Assembly (NCBI GenBank): GCA_918026815.1
Contig: CAKJVC010000068.1
Coordinates: 744,001-808,000 of the forward strand
DNA length: 64,000 nt
Reading direction: 5' to 3'
Origin: Chalara sp. BL73
Lineage: Eukaryota > Ascomycota > Leotiomycetes > Helotiales
How positions within the stretch are numbered: the first letter of the stretch is position 1; the number at the start of each line of letters is the position of its first letter. The translations under genes and the position numbers were made by a program. The notes under the pieces were generated by a model that ran no database searches, was not told where the DNA came from, and worked only from the letters and a program-made list of their open reading frames with translations. Of the stretch, positions 1 through 11,577 are shown in pieces.

Positions 1-1018
1 AAGATGTAAAAACAAGGAGAGCGGCACTGGACAGGCATGGTGACAATCATTTGAGATGAAGGATATTCTGGTTAGCGCAAAAATTTTCTGTTCCGGCTGA
101 TATAGACCGATGAAAGGTGGACGACTTAAATCATTCATAACAGCACAAATCAACCTTCAAATGTAGTTAGTCACTATAGGTCAGCGACTTTCCATAGAAA
201 TAATCAGTATGAAGGTAGACCACTCTCATATTTTTAGCGATAGACTAAGGGTATGGTCTAAGCCACGGTTAGCTCAGATAGATGGTTCCCTGGCTGAACC
301 AACATATCGAGCAGTAATGGACACCAGTCAATCTTGAGCAATTCAGGACAGAGGATGTGAGAGACTTGCAAGTGGGTGGATATCACTCGTTCAGAAGAGC
401 TGATGGAATTCCAGCTATTTTACTGGTAAGACAGAGACGCGCAATACGGAAGGGATTAGAAGGGGATAGAAAGAACAAAGAACAATTGAGTAGCAAAGCT
501 AGATCTGAGCATGCACAATCACGAGAAAGAACGCGGGAGAATCGAACGATAGTAGTGACAGGAGCCGGATTTACCGAATCATGTCCATGACGATAGAAGT
601 AACTTCCAATGAGACTTTTATCTTATTTCATATATACTATCATGTAATGCAATGCTGACTTGCTCCGTTAAAGAATCGGGAATGATATATTGGTAGCTTA
701 TTAAGTCCCGTGATCCGAGTACTACAACTTTGATCTTTACCCTTTAATTATCCCGGTATGTCTGCCACTCAACGTTAAGTAAGAAACGGTCTAATTATCA
801 TAGAGTCCAGAGCAAACTTCACATCCGGGTATTTACAATAACGGAGTTACGCAACTGTGTTGGTCACGTGAATTGCTCCACTGAAATCTTCCTCTTCACT
901 CCCTCGGTATTCTTGTACTCTCACCACCATTGCCGTATACTATCAGTTATCTCACCTGTGACGGCCAATTTTATAGCTATCGAACCTATCTCATATCCTT
1001 TGGTTATATTCCGGCAAC
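1..1018. other. Intergenic region at left edge, no gene seen
   Basis: I see no reading frame here with recognisable protein features. Open frames are short and lack family motifs on both strands. The last few hundred bases are the presumed promoter and 5' leader of the DUF952 gene that starts at 1019. Confidence 0.5.
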
Positions 1019-1503
1019 ATGACAACACCAATCACGACCCCGAAATACATATACAAAATCCTTCCTTCTACACCATCACCGCCATTGCCTCTCCCAGAAG
1101 CCTTGCCCGTCTCGGCACTTGATGCACGCGATAAGTTCATCCATATGTCGACATCACGTCAGATTCTGGGGACGTTACAGAATTTTTTCTCGCGCGAGTC
1201 TCACGTCTTCATTCTACGGGTGCCCTATGACCGGGTAATGTCGCCTTTCCCAATCGTTGGTCCGAATTACTAATCGTTTAATGGAAGGTTGCCCAATTCG
1301 TGAAATGGGAGGATGCATCAGGGAAAGAGCCTGATAAAGAGGGCGGAGCTTGGGATGTCGAAGAGAAAGCAGGATACTTTCCTCACATCCATGGTAACGG
1401 GATGAAGCTTGGAAGAGAAGAGACAGATCAGGTTGGAAAATGGGAGAAAGGTGACGCGTGGACCACCGCCTCGTGGCCATTTGATGAGGATATCCCGCAG
1501 TAG
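1019..1503 (+). CDS. DUF952 domain-containing protein
   Basis: Two exons, 1019-1234 and 1288-1503, give 143 residues. The 53-nt intron starts GTAATG, has an ACTAAT branch point and ends AAG; both sides are phase 0 (72 + 72 codons). Exon 1 carries the DUF952 hallmarks near the N-terminus: a YIYKIL strand (about residues 10-15), then DARDKFIHMST and an FF pair. Exon 2 supplies VKWED, a FPHIHG motif and a WPF end, matching the WE...FPHLYG half of the family. DUF952 proteins are small, widespread in bacteria and fungi, and have no assigned reaction. No signal peptide or membrane segment is visible, so it is probably cytosolic. The ATG at 1019 puts the YKI strand close to the N-terminus, as is usual. 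The family call is fairly sure; the function is unknown. Confidence 0.75.
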
Positions 1504-2873
1504 GATAATCCCTATTTGGGATACAGTTATGGGCTGGCCGTATAGAGGACCGGCAGAATGAGTGGCCGACCCATGCGAGGAACTTTTTGCGCCAACACTG
1601 CGGCGTGCGACAAAATCTGGCTTCAACACAGATTCTGGCTGTTTTCCTTCTTTTTGACTTCAATGATTGGTACACTTGCATGTATAGGACAACTTCGATT
1701 CGCTGGCACTGCGTCAGTTCGGATAGAGCAAGACAACAGGCGCTAGAGCGAACCGAAAAGCCTAATAGGATTCGCTCTATCTTTTTTTGGGAAATGTGGT
1801 AAATTGCTCTTTCCCCAAATCTAATTCATCGAAAAGGACTTCTTTCCGCGTTGGAGAGAAACTAGTCATTAGTAGCATAGCGAGCATTTATCTATGTACT
1901 GGGATTCATGAAAGAAAGAAAACTACAATATCGGGAGTGGTCACGATATGGACTCGACTTCGCCATCAGCCGTGTATGAAGTACTGATCTAGCAAGGGTT
2001 AGGAATGACAAGACCAGAGGGACGGCCCATGGTTCAAAAGTTCCCTAATTAAGCGAGTGTGGAGTCTATGCAGGGAACTTTTTGACGGACTTGGATGTGA
2101 CAAAGCATTGTTTCACAGCGATGCGAAGCATTTACTATATTCGATAATTAATCTGATATTGTATCCTTTGGCCAGTATTAATTAACGCAATCAACTAATA
2201 AGGGAAGCCTCCCCGTTACTTTACTGAAACTATCGAGCTTCGGTGGCCTCCTTCATAAAGTAGCCTTACCGCTGTCAGCAAAGATTTTGCTTACACACTC
2301 TCAATTTATTCCTGCCATTTTCTCCTATCTTTTCCCAGCTTCATGACAGCTTAGAAGGAGTCTTTGCACTTGTGCCACGACTAGATCCTTTTTTCTGCCT
2401 AGAACCAAGGATATGGTAAGACATCCAACGAAGAGAAAGTTACCTCTACATCAACGCGGCTGCCTAACATCTCAATAGCTCTGAAATCGGCACTCAGCCA
2501 AAGTAAATAATCAAGGACGATCCATATCATATTTGACGGAGTGCTTGCACCAAAGAAAAACGGATTGCGGAAGAATTCGACCCGCTGCTTGACTGAGAGA
2601 TTTGAACGATCAACAGAACGAGATCAAGGGCAATAGATTTCATATCGGCTATTGGTGACCTAGCGTCGGGTAGAGGTGATTAGGCAACACCTGTGGGATC
2701 AATTCAAGCCCAAGAGAAGAACAGCCATCGATAACACTGTACGCCAAACTCCACGCGGTTTGGAAGCAACTCCCACAAAGACATAATTCATAAAGCACGG
2801 TCCGCCATTGAAACTTGTGGTCTCATTCCACCGAAGTTGGCAGAAGACTACGCCTGACTTCTTCATCCATTGT
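1504..2873. other. Intergenic region, no gene seen
   Basis: This is the gap between the 3' ends of two convergent genes (DUF952 on +, XPA-C-like on -). Only short open frames without motifs are present. The central part is AT-rich with TTAATTAA-type runs. Nothing supports an RNA gene or a transposon. Confidence 0.5.
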
Positions 2874-3479
2874 CTATCCACGTTTCTTTACAGGTTTCTC
2901 GCCATCATCCTCATCCGCATCCTCGGCAAGGCTTTTCCTGGCTCCCGCACCACGGCTGGGATTCGACCTCGTAGGGACAGCTTTCTCCTTCTTTGGCTTC
3001 GCAGCTTCCTTCTCCTCTCTCTTGCGCTTCCTTTCTTCTGCTTTGGCTTGCTTTTCTGCTTCTTTGGTAGCAGCTTTCTTTTCCCTTTCCTCAGCTTTAG
3101 CCTTCTTATCCTCTTCCTTAGCTATCCTTGCTGCCTCCTTGGCTTCTTCTTTCTCTTTCTTCTCAGCTTCTTTGGCTCGAACTTCCTCTTCATGCTTCTT
3201 CTTGGCTTCCGGAGCCCTCGCCTCAATGTCTTTCAGCTTATACCAGCGGTAATCTGGACCACCAACAAATGCTGGTTTGGCTTCTTTCACCATCTGCAGA
3301 CCTTCTAAATCTGCTTCTTTCAGACCAAACTGGTTCTTGACATCCGTGATGCCGATAATAGCATCCTTCCCCGACTTGCGACAGTCCTCGCATTCCTCCT
3401 CTTTAGTGATGGGATTCGGTCGTAACTTGACATCCTCTTTGGAGCACGTTGCACAGGTACCAGACTTAAGAGGCGACAT
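2874..3479 (-). CDS. XPA C-terminal-domain-like zinc protein with charged helix
   Basis: A single exon encodes 201 residues. Residues 1-60 contain two CxxC pairs (C9/C12 and C30/C33), followed by a stretch reading ITDVKNQFGLKEADLEGL. This resembles the start of the XPA/Rad14 C-terminal DNA-binding fold (ITKTDAK-x-YLLKDxDL). Residues about 90-170 are an uninterrupted Lys/Glu/Ala-rich helix, probably a coiled coil. The tail is basic with short Lys/Arg clusters that could be nuclear localisation signals. Full-length XPA/Rad14 is much longer and has a separate zinc-finger module, so this is not the canonical nucleotide-excision repair factor. It is more likely one of the small fungal XPA-C-like proteins of unknown role. 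DNA binding is an inference from the fold resemblance. The start ATG at 3479 sits directly before the first CxxC. Confidence 0.65.
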   Translation of the reverse strand: MSPLKSGTCATCSKEDVKLRPNPITKEEECEDCRKSGKDAIIGITDVKNQFGLKEADLEGLQMVKEAKPAFVGGPDYRWYKLKDIEARAPEAKKKHEEEVRAKEAEKKEKEEAKEAARIAKEEDKKAKAEEREKKAATKEAEKQAKAEERKRKREEKEAAKPKKEKAVPTRSNPSRGAGARKSLAEDADEDDGEKPVKKRG

Positions 3480-3825
3480 ATTCTCAGATATATTGTCAGG
3501 GGAGTAAGTGATTTTGTGCGAGTGATATGTTTTGAAGAGGCATATTGAAAATCGCTGTACACTTTGGATTCATAAGCAAGCTTCTTTATGTTGCATCAGC
3601 CAAGGGACTATCCAAGCAAGTTCCAATATGGGGATTGAAGCAAGGATTTAGCGATCTGCTACAGGGCTAATGAACCCCGCAACCTGTTGGAAATGGCGCT
3701 GAAAACAGGTTTCGACCTTTCGGCCTTCTTTCATCACCACTTCTTTTCTTCAAGCCACTTTATTCTTTGTTTCGATTTTTTACGATACTCCACACAATGC
3801 CAACCACTCATTTATAGCCGTCTAT
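3480..3825. other. Intergenic, promoter of the XPA-C-like gene
   Basis: This gap holds the upstream region of the minus-strand XPA-C-like gene and the 3' end of the minus-strand GNAT gene. No further coding signal is visible. Confidence 0.4.
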
Positions 3826-4402
3826 CTATTTGGAATTCGTGAATACATTTCCCGGCCCAAATTTTTGCATGATCTCGGTCTTCCCAGGCTCAGGTACAAA
3901 TATCTGTGCTCCCAGCATCTTTTCATAGAATTTCTCTGCTTGCTTCCCACCAGCAAATAGCATCGTACTCCTTAAATCCGACCATTGATCGACCGTCTCG
4001 TTGATACAGCCGATTAGCCATTTACCCAGTCCCTGTCCTCGGTAGTCAGGTAGGATAAAGACATCGGTGAGGTAGGCCATTGTTGTCTCATCTGTGACTA
4101 GACGTGCGAAGCCAATCTGTTCTAGCTTCTTTCTTTCTGTATCATTTAAGTTTTTGCGCAAGTTGGATCACATCATTTGGTTTACCTGTGTTCACGGAGG
4201 ATTGAGAGACATTGCGATACACGCCGAAGCAGAAAGAATGAGACAGCATCTTCTTCATGCCTTCCTCGGTCATGGTTCTCGTCCAATACATGTAGTCAGA
4301 ACCGAATGCTTCGTTGATAACGTCGGGCTGCAGCAGAGCATGTGAGGTGGATATAGTAAACTCGCCCCGCTGCCATTGAGATGGAGCCATCGTTAGTTCC
4401 AT
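3826..4402 (-). CDS. GNAT-family N-acetyltransferase
   Basis: Two exons, 4402-4186 and 4121-3826, give 170 residues. The 64-nt intron starts GTAAAC and ends GCTAG; joining at phase 1 restores one frame reading VNT-E-QIGFARLVTD. The second exon has the GNAT core: a GFARLVTDETTMAYLTDVFILPDYRGQGLG run (here in pieces: GFARLV, AYLTDVFILP, then the acetyl-CoA-binding R-G-Q-G-L-G-K loop) and a C-terminal AEKFYEKMLGA segment. Length and layout match small cytosolic fungal GNAT enzymes that acetylate small amines or peptides. The substrate cannot be read from sequence. A TGAGTCA heptamer lies at 4486-4492, 84 bp upstream of the start, but that motif is expected by chance several times in 64 kb. Confidence 0.8.
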
Positions 4403-4725
4403 CTTGGAGCACCCAGCGTTTCTGATCTCTCCCTGGTAGAATGGATTAAGAAGTTGGCTTCAAGTCAGTGCCAGTTGCTGATCTATGAGTCAGACCATCA
4501 ATCTTAAGCGAGGATTTAGCGTTATCTTTCAGGGGCTTGCACTATACATTCAGAGGGTTGTTGTTCTTGCTTGGCAAACGCTTATGTATACTCAGACTTA
4601 GATATTGGAGAAGCTAGAAATCCTCCCCCAAGGAAGGCAATATGTGGAAGTGGGGCTTTATCATGAGTTTGAGAGCTTATTTCTCCTGTGGCTATTCTCC
4701 ATCGTATTCATTTGCCTTCGAGCAT
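4403..4725. other. Intergenic, promoter of the GNAT gene
   Basis: This short gap lies between the GNAT start and the 3' end of the cupin gene. It contains one TGAGTCA heptamer (4486-4492) and no coding signal. Confidence 0.4.
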
Positions 4726-5485
4726 TCAGGTGGACTTCTTTGATACAGCCTTCTTACTCTCAAGGTATGCCTTCCAGTCTTCCGCTGACACATATCTTTC
4801 GATCATACCATGCTTGCCTTGCCACTGCGCAATGGACCCAAAAGCAATCTGCATCGCCCAAGGAACTCTCCACCGCAACGATCCAAGCCACCATGCGCTG
4901 GGGAACATCACACCGACAGAATCAGATTCCGTTCTGATCGAGTGTAAGCATATCTACCGGCAAATCCACAACATGCAATATTCGTTCGAAGGAATTCCGG
5001 ATGAAAAACTTACTGAGTCAGCAGAACCTGCCCAATATCCATCGGCACCTTCTTGTCATTGACATCACTTAGATACAATAAAATCGTGGTGAAGAACGCA
5101 GCATCCATCATTGGAGGATATTTCCCATCTGGGGTCGCCCACATCATCATAGTCGAGTCTTCTTCGGCGTCTGCAACTGGCCAGAATGTGTGCGGCGTCC
5201 ATGGCACCATTTCATGAGGTTTCTCACCAGGAACATGGATCTGATCTCGTACTTTAGATATCTGACCGGGTGTGGGAGATGATGTTGTCCCTATTTTGCC
5301 TGAAAGAACTACAAAGGTCTCGGATTGTGTGAAGTGGATATGGAGAGGTGGGGACTGCGGTTGTTAGCCCTGATTAGAGAGGATTGAGGGCGAGTCTGTA
5401 TGTCGTACTTGAGGATGTCCTTTTCCATTTTTACATAAAGGATGGTCATGCTTATATGTTGCTTTGAGAAGCACCCTACCGACAT
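4726..5485 (-). CDS. Cupin-fold protein
   Basis: My model has three exons (5485-5435, 5354-5014, 4933-4726) and encodes 199 residues. Both introns are 80 nt, with GTAAAA..CAG and GTAAGT..CAG ends. Early in exon 2 is the cupin motif 1 signature, HIHFTQSETFVVLSGKIG, with the metal-binding His-x-His and Glu of a beta barrel. PGEKPHEMVPWTPHTFWPV follows as motif 2. The C-terminal third has MFPSAWW and a helical tail ending in lysines. Members of this group are single-cupin proteins; no catalytic activity can be assigned. No signal peptide is seen. The junctions of exons 2 and 3 are well supported by frame and sequence flow. The first 17-codon exon is the weak point, and the true start could differ. 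Confidence 0.65.
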
Positions 5486-7652
5486 GGTGCATCAGCTGCA
5501 TTCTCGAATCATCGAGAAGTGGCCATGGAGAAATACTCACGATGCATTCCTCCTCGGGTCTGGCCTGAAAAACTCTATCGAGAATGATCCATTATACAGC
5601 ATGTATGGGCCATCAATCGACTTCTCTGTCGGTTGCAATTTAGAGAGAAATTCAGCATCTGTACTGTGTTGCACCATCGTGGGCATGTTGCTCGGCTATG
5701 ATTCTTTTCCTTCCTCAAAGAGTTATTGCCTTACAGAAATCCGGACTCAATCATTGTACTTATCTGAAAGGAATTATCTTCTCTATTATCTAGAATTATA
5801 TACATCACCACAAATCTAGTGCTGACGCTAATTTACGTAGTGGAAAAATCCTCCACTGGTAGATATCGAACCCGTTGACGAAAAGAGGGGCCAATGTGAA
5901 CTCGGCACAGATGCCACTGGCTCTTTTAGTTGGAAGTATTCTTCAATCCCCACAACCAAAAAAAAAAAAACCTTAGATTCAACTTAAACGGTTGCATCGT
6001 TGCGATGTCTGTCAAATCTAGCCCGGTCAGAAAATGTATGATGCCGACCTGAGCTAATTCGTATTGGAAGCCAATTAGAATCGAGGATCTAGAAGGCTTA
6101 GCAGGGGGTGCATGAATGAGGACTAAGCCAATTTCGTCTCGTGTGATTCCTGATCTGGTTAAGTAAAGAAACTCTTGATGGCGCCACTCTTCAAAGCCGC
6201 AACTTGGAGTATGTAGAGAATTATCTTAAGGATTTCTTTCACAATCGAATATGATCCGATCATTTGGGTGTTAATAAGACCCTAATTTCCACAGTTCCAA
6301 TCAAGAGAAAGTTCCCATACTTCAAAAACCATGGGATTATATGGAATCAGACTGATATATATGAATTGAAAAGCAGCCATTTTGATCAACATACAACACG
6401 CCCATGCATTAAACTACTAGCCTTCACAGGTTTACTTCCGAAAATGTTGTATTCACAAAAAAAATTTTTAAGCTTTTCGGAATTCATATGCACATTTTCG
6501 AATCAAATAAATGCATGTGATACCATGAGATGAAAAAAATGCTTGAACTTTCTTCAGCGCCGTGCCAAAAGTTCAAGACATCAAAAAGGGTCTCGCAGGG
6601 CGCTGGCCCCACCGTCTAGCGCGTTTTTGAAAGAGTCCCAGGAACCCTTTGAGTGAATACATCGGTCCATAGCATATTTCATTCGAGGTTGTTTCCTTAG
6701 AAGACGGGCTACTTTGGCTCCATCTTGTTTTTACCTGGATGGCAAATGACGGCCGTATTGCCTTTGTCTGTTTGATTTTCATTGCTAACTTACAGAATTT
6801 CATGGCTCTTTCTTGTATCCTATGCAGAACGCACAATATCTATGCGAATGGAATAGCACTAAAAGGCGATAAATGAACACGCCGTTGCCACAAATTTTGT
6901 CTCGGCTCAAATAGATCTACTCGGCTGGTGTAGTCTATATCTGCCTAGTTCAGGCGGGCTATCGTGCAACGTCTAATATTCTGACCTAAGTTGTCGAACC
7001 TGAAGGACGTCTGGACCTGCTCATAATGAGCCTGCTTGAGTGTGTTGAAATATAGACAAACCTACAATCGGGTGCTAATCGCTGTCGTTGCCGTCATATT
7101 CTGTAACGCCCCTCCTGCGGGCGGTGAAGCCGGATTATGTGCGGAAAGGCCGGCTCACTCCTGAGATGGTGAGCTGAGGTGGTCACGGACGGGGAAATTG
7201 TATGTCTTGCATTACATCGTGAGGCCATCACTTGGTTTTCCAACTCTGAGATGTTTTACCCTCCTTAGGACAAGGGGTTCTCACCATTGCAGCTCTACGT
7301 TGCCCCAGAGCCAACTACCCGAGATATTCGCCTACGAGATATGCCATTCAAGACTGTTGATCAAATATTCGATATCTGTAACTGCTAAGATTCTATAGAA
7401 ATGTCTGCGAAGGGGGTAGTGCAATAGTGCAATCACCTCTATGCTCGCATCGCTCAATCGTAATACTAAGTCTCATGGAAGTATTTCTCATCTCATATCA
7501 TAAATTTTCTCGGTAGCTAACTTCATGGTTATGACCAAGAAATAATCTCGACCAATCCTTGCTCTTATCATCTTTCGCTCTGTCTTAGGGCTCGGCGCTT
7601 ACACCCGCTCTCTCCCTAAGTCGTCCATATATTTCTCATCCATAACAGCCGC
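5486..7652. other. Intergenic region, no gene seen
   Basis: About 2.2 kb between the cupin gene start and the 3' end of the sugar transporter. It is AT-rich between roughly 5700 and 6550, with poly-A runs near 5950 and 6465. Short open frames show no family features. Confidence 0.45.
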
Positions 7653-9439
7653 TCATACCTTGATTCGCTCGCCTTCATTCGATTTATGATGATCTAGCTT
7701 ATTCTCATAATGCTGCACGACACTCTCCTTGACCTCAACATCAAAAACATCCACCTCTGTGCTGGAGAACTTTCTCGCGCTCACTCCCCTCTCGAACAGC
7801 AGATCTAGCTCTGCAAAACTCCTTCCAGCAGGCTCAGGAAGACGGAAATAAACGTATATGATGCAGAGGAAGCAAGAGCCGCCCCAGAAGAAGCCGGCGT
7901 AGTTGCCCCAGTTCCAGGCCGTAGGGTTTAGCATGTATGGCGTGAGGACGCTGCAAATTATGCCTACAATGTTGCTTTTTCTTTGTTAGATGAAGTAAAA
8001 TTAAGGATTGGAAGAGGACCTACTAGAGGTTACGGCCGAGCACGACAGTCTTGATTTGGAGGCGACGGGTTGATAGCTCAGCAACCAAGGAGTAGCAGAC
8101 TGTTCCAACGGAAAGCTGGTAGCAGACAGCCCAGCACAGCATGATAGAGCCCGTTGCGAGGGACCCCTGTTTCCTGTCTGGTACCAAACCGAGGAAGCCT
8201 AGGAGGAAAAGCATGGTGCAGAGGCCGCAGAGACCATAGAGATAGAGGGATCGTCGACCAATACCGAAAGACATGAGCCACCACGCACCGAAGACACCGG
8301 CCATGTTGATACCGTATTGTCCCATAGCGAAATCATACGACGTTGAAGGATCGAGACCGGCGCGTTGGAGGAAATATGCAGAGTATCCAGAGAAAGAGTT
8401 TCCACTCAAGTTCTGAATAGCCCATACCATACACACGATTTCTGTACGGCGTCTATCTGTGCCTTTGAAGCAGTCCCAGTAGCTAGCACCAGAAGTGATC
8501 TCCTCCTCGAGAGCAGTAGTGTGAACCATCATAGAAATTGTCTCATCGGCGTCAAAGTCGGTTTCCTTGTCTAAACTAGTGAGGCGGAGGAGCGCTTTCT
8601 TGGCTTCTGCAGTACGACCTTTGCGGACCAGCCACCATGGAGATTCTGGGGCGAGAGCAATGCCGATCAGGAGAGGGACAGGCCACATCCATTGGAGAGC
8701 GTATGGAATCTGAAAATGTCAGTATAACGGATCGACAAATACGGGTGCTAGTACATACTCGATAAGACCACTCATCGTTCCGTGGTAACATGGACTTGAT
8801 AACTCCAATGCCGATGACTTGACCCAGTCCCCAGCAGAAGTTGACATAGGTAGTTAGATAACCACGTAGCGCGACGGGGCAGACCTCAGAAGCGTATGTG
8901 ATTGTCAAGGTCTGGAAGATCCCCCAAGGAATACCGCAGAGAATTTCAGCAACTAAGAGGTGGACAACACTCTGAGCAGTGAAGAAGATGGCGGTGAAGG
9001 CAATAATCAAGGTGAGGCAGGTCATCACAGTGTAGCGGTATCCAAATCGTTCGGATACATAACCATTGATAAACAGGCCAATGATCTCACCAACGTTACA
9101 ACCATTACTCAAACCGCTTTGCCATGGTGCTGATATCTGGTGCTCCGGAGGGTTACTGCCAGGGACGAGATCTCCGTACTTCTCGTTGAACTTGGGAAAT
9201 CCATAGAAATTACTGAGCAGACAGACATCATAGCCTTCCATTGCAATGCAAGTCGAGATCAAGATGCTCCAGGCGACGGCTTTAGGATACAACTTGATGC
9301 CCTGAAGCAGGGTCATCTTGTGCTCCTTTTCCGTGGCACTTTTGGCACCTCGAATGACCTCATCCATAGCTTTCGAGTGCTTGAAGTCATGGTCCTGAGC
9401 GGCGATGTTGTCGCCCGTCTTTTCGTCGAAAGTCGCCAT
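7653..9439 (-). CDS. MFS sugar transporter (alpha-glucoside/hexose permease type)
   Basis: Three exons (9439-8759, 8709-8024, 7974-7653) encode 562 residues. Both introns are 49 nt, and the joins read WSYR-IPYALQWMWP and RNLY-NIVGIICSVL, which is continuous transporter sequence. It is a twelve-helix major facilitator of the sugar porter family. Visible signatures are GLFINGYVSERFGYR after TM2, GIPWGIFQTL, the PESPWWLVRKGR motif after TM6, a GRRSLYLYG loop after TM8, and LPEPAGRSFAELDLLFERGV after TM12. The last matches the PETKG-type end of maltose/alpha-glucoside permeases (MAL31-like). It should sit in the plasma membrane and import a sugar by proton symport. Substrate is uncertain. The promoter has two SYGGRG (CreA-type) hexamers about 105-135 bp upstream, described separately. 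No truncation is evident. Confidence 0.9.
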
Positions 9440-9544
9440 AGTGGAAGCTCAGTTACACAAAGTCGCTTGGAAAACAAGATTCACACGACAGCGTCCTGAC
9501 TGAGGAGAAGAGAAAAAGAAGATAGGATTTGCAGGAGATTAATC

Positions 9545-9572
9545 CCCCACTTATAGACTTTTCGCTGCGGGG
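9545..9572 (-). promoter_or_regulatory. Putative CreA-type sites and TATA-like element upstream of the sugar transporter
   Basis: GTGGGG (minus strand, 9550-9545) and GCGGGG (plus strand, 9567-9572) both match the CreA/Mig1 consensus SYGGRG. A CTATAAG TATA-like stretch lies between them, about 115 bp upstream of the transporter ATG. Carbon catabolite repression of a sugar permease would be expected biologically. The hexamer is degenerate and common by chance, so this is only suggestive. Confidence 0.3.
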
Positions 9573-11577
9573 AATTGCAGCGCATTTTGACTGGCTAGTA
9601 GCCTTCCGAGGCAGCTAAAGGGTCATGTGACGGGTCTTTTGATGTATCTCAAGGTTAAAAGGATGGAGGAGTGAGTTCTGACGTTGCAATGATTTACCTG
9701 AACGGGAAATTCCCGCCTACTGGGTCATTTGTCCAAGATCGCAGCCCGGGGATTCTGGGGTACTGCATAGCGAGCAGCTTGTGTGCCAGACCCATGAAGA
9801 AATGATAGCAGCAATTCTCGCCTACGTTCATCTAGACTCAATTTGGCTTTGGCATATGCCTGTTGGGGATTGAATGGCGGAAGTCGTTCAAAAAGTGGGA
9901 GTAGAAGTGGAGTTGACATCTCAAGTACCCAAGAACAGAAATCCTCGCCTAGCATCTTTTCTGCCGCTAAACCGCGTCTGGGCAGCCGGGACGGCTCGAG
10001 GGTTTTGCTTTTGCAATACAAGAGTCGTGGATGGCGCCATGAGTACGGCACAGGACGGGGAAAATGTGAATATAAGATTGCGGGGATATGCAAGGGCACA
10101 CCGCTTAGCTTTGTGATTCGGCACTTTAAAACGCATGGCTTTGCAACCGCCGGTGTTTGACGGAAACTGCTACAAATACATCCAAGTACCATTGGGCACA
10201 TCATCAACTACGCAAGCCCAATATCCCTATCATTGAGAATGCACATCTTGACCATGACTCGCTTCTCAAGAGCTTGAGTCAATTAATTGTCTAAAGCCAT
10301 CTGATAAGAAGCTTGAGCTTGTTGTTCCGATCACCTAGCGGATGAAGCTTAATTGCGTGTATTTCAGCAGCCGAACCTATGTCATGTCGAATAGCTGTCT
10401 GAGGGATTAGAAGATATTATGCCCTACCCAATTTGAACGAGTTCTGGGCTCCAACTGCCCACAAACTGGTGGCGCATGAATTAGCAAGTTTGCACGGAAG
10501 ACATCGACCTAAAAGTATGGAGCAATTCCAATAGAAATTTGCGTGAAAATCGCATGTGGCCAAGGCAGGAAAGTACTTCCTGTGGTATCGTAAGGCACTT
10601 CTCACTGTGAGATCAGCTTCTAATCTCGTGAGTGCATTAGCCCAAGGCCATTGTTCTCCTTAGCTAAATGTCAACCATCTACATATGCGGCTCTAGGTAA
10701 CACATCCGACCAAGGTGAAAGGGCCTCTATAACCAAGTATTCATGTTTCATGGGTAGATGATATCATTTTTTTTTTCTTTCATACTCTTGACACTTGCCT
10801 TCCAAATAAAACGCACATCTAGGTACTTAATATAGCTTACCATCTGGCTATTCGGAAGATGAATGGATTGACCAAGACAGACATGCTAACTCATGGTTCA
10901 TTTGTGATGAAGGCAATTCATTGGCATATGTTGCTGACTTCCTTGCTCTCAACTCCCCTTCCGTGTTCTCATCATGTGAAGAAATGAACTTCCAAATGAG
11001 AGTTACAGTTACAAGGAACAATATTGGAGACTGATAGGCTGAGAATCAGAACAGTCATAATGACTAATGTCGGTCGAGGGCGTGACAAGTTGGTGTATCC
11101 GACCAACAAATGCTCTCAAGAGGTGCTCTAGTATTAGTGTGCAGCATAAGAGTATCACTGAGTAGCTAAACTCTTTGAACAAGTACCTGATTGATTAGCT
11201 AAATGGTGGGTAAGAGCTATATCCTCCTTCCCTTACTCTAACACTTGCATCTTATGGAGGATGCTATTATAGTAAATTTTCTGTTTACTCTAAAATGTCA
11301 GAAACTAATCTTCACATGACACCGTGCCGCATACTCGTTTCTACAGAGCCACGACAGTAAAGAGGAATACGAAGAATGCTTCCACACAAACGCTTATCAT
11401 ATGAGAAGCTATACTAAAGCTATGTAAATTGGTATCCGAGTATCTTTAAATATACACTGGGTTTATCACCAAAACGCCTCATGCCGCTCGTTACATGCCA
11501 GCCAAGAAATTATCAAAAGCATCTATATTCGCAAGCAAGACTTGAGTTTCAGTGTGCCAGACCTTATCAGTCGTTTT
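9573..11577. other. Intergenic region, no gene supported
   Basis: About 2 kb upstream of the transporter and downstream of the SDS3 gene. The longest open frame (9725-10207, minus strand, about 160 codons, no ATG start) has a leucine- and arginine-rich C-terminal half, but no family I recognise and no partner exons. From 10700 to 11570 the DNA is AT-rich and featureless. Confidence 0.4.

Noticed and set aside
1214..1681. 155-codon minus-strand open frame
   Set aside because: It is antisense to exons of the DUF952 gene, which have clear family motifs, so it is a shadow.
2808..3308. Phe/Leu-rich plus-strand frame resembling a membrane protein
   Set aside because: It is the complement of the Lys/Glu-rich helix of the XPA-C-like gene; such antisense frames look hydrophobic automatically.
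9725..10207. 160-codon minus-strand open frame with a Leu/Arg-rich C-terminal half
   Set aside because: It begins without an ATG, matches no family I know, and has no linked exons. A frame of this length can occur by chance.
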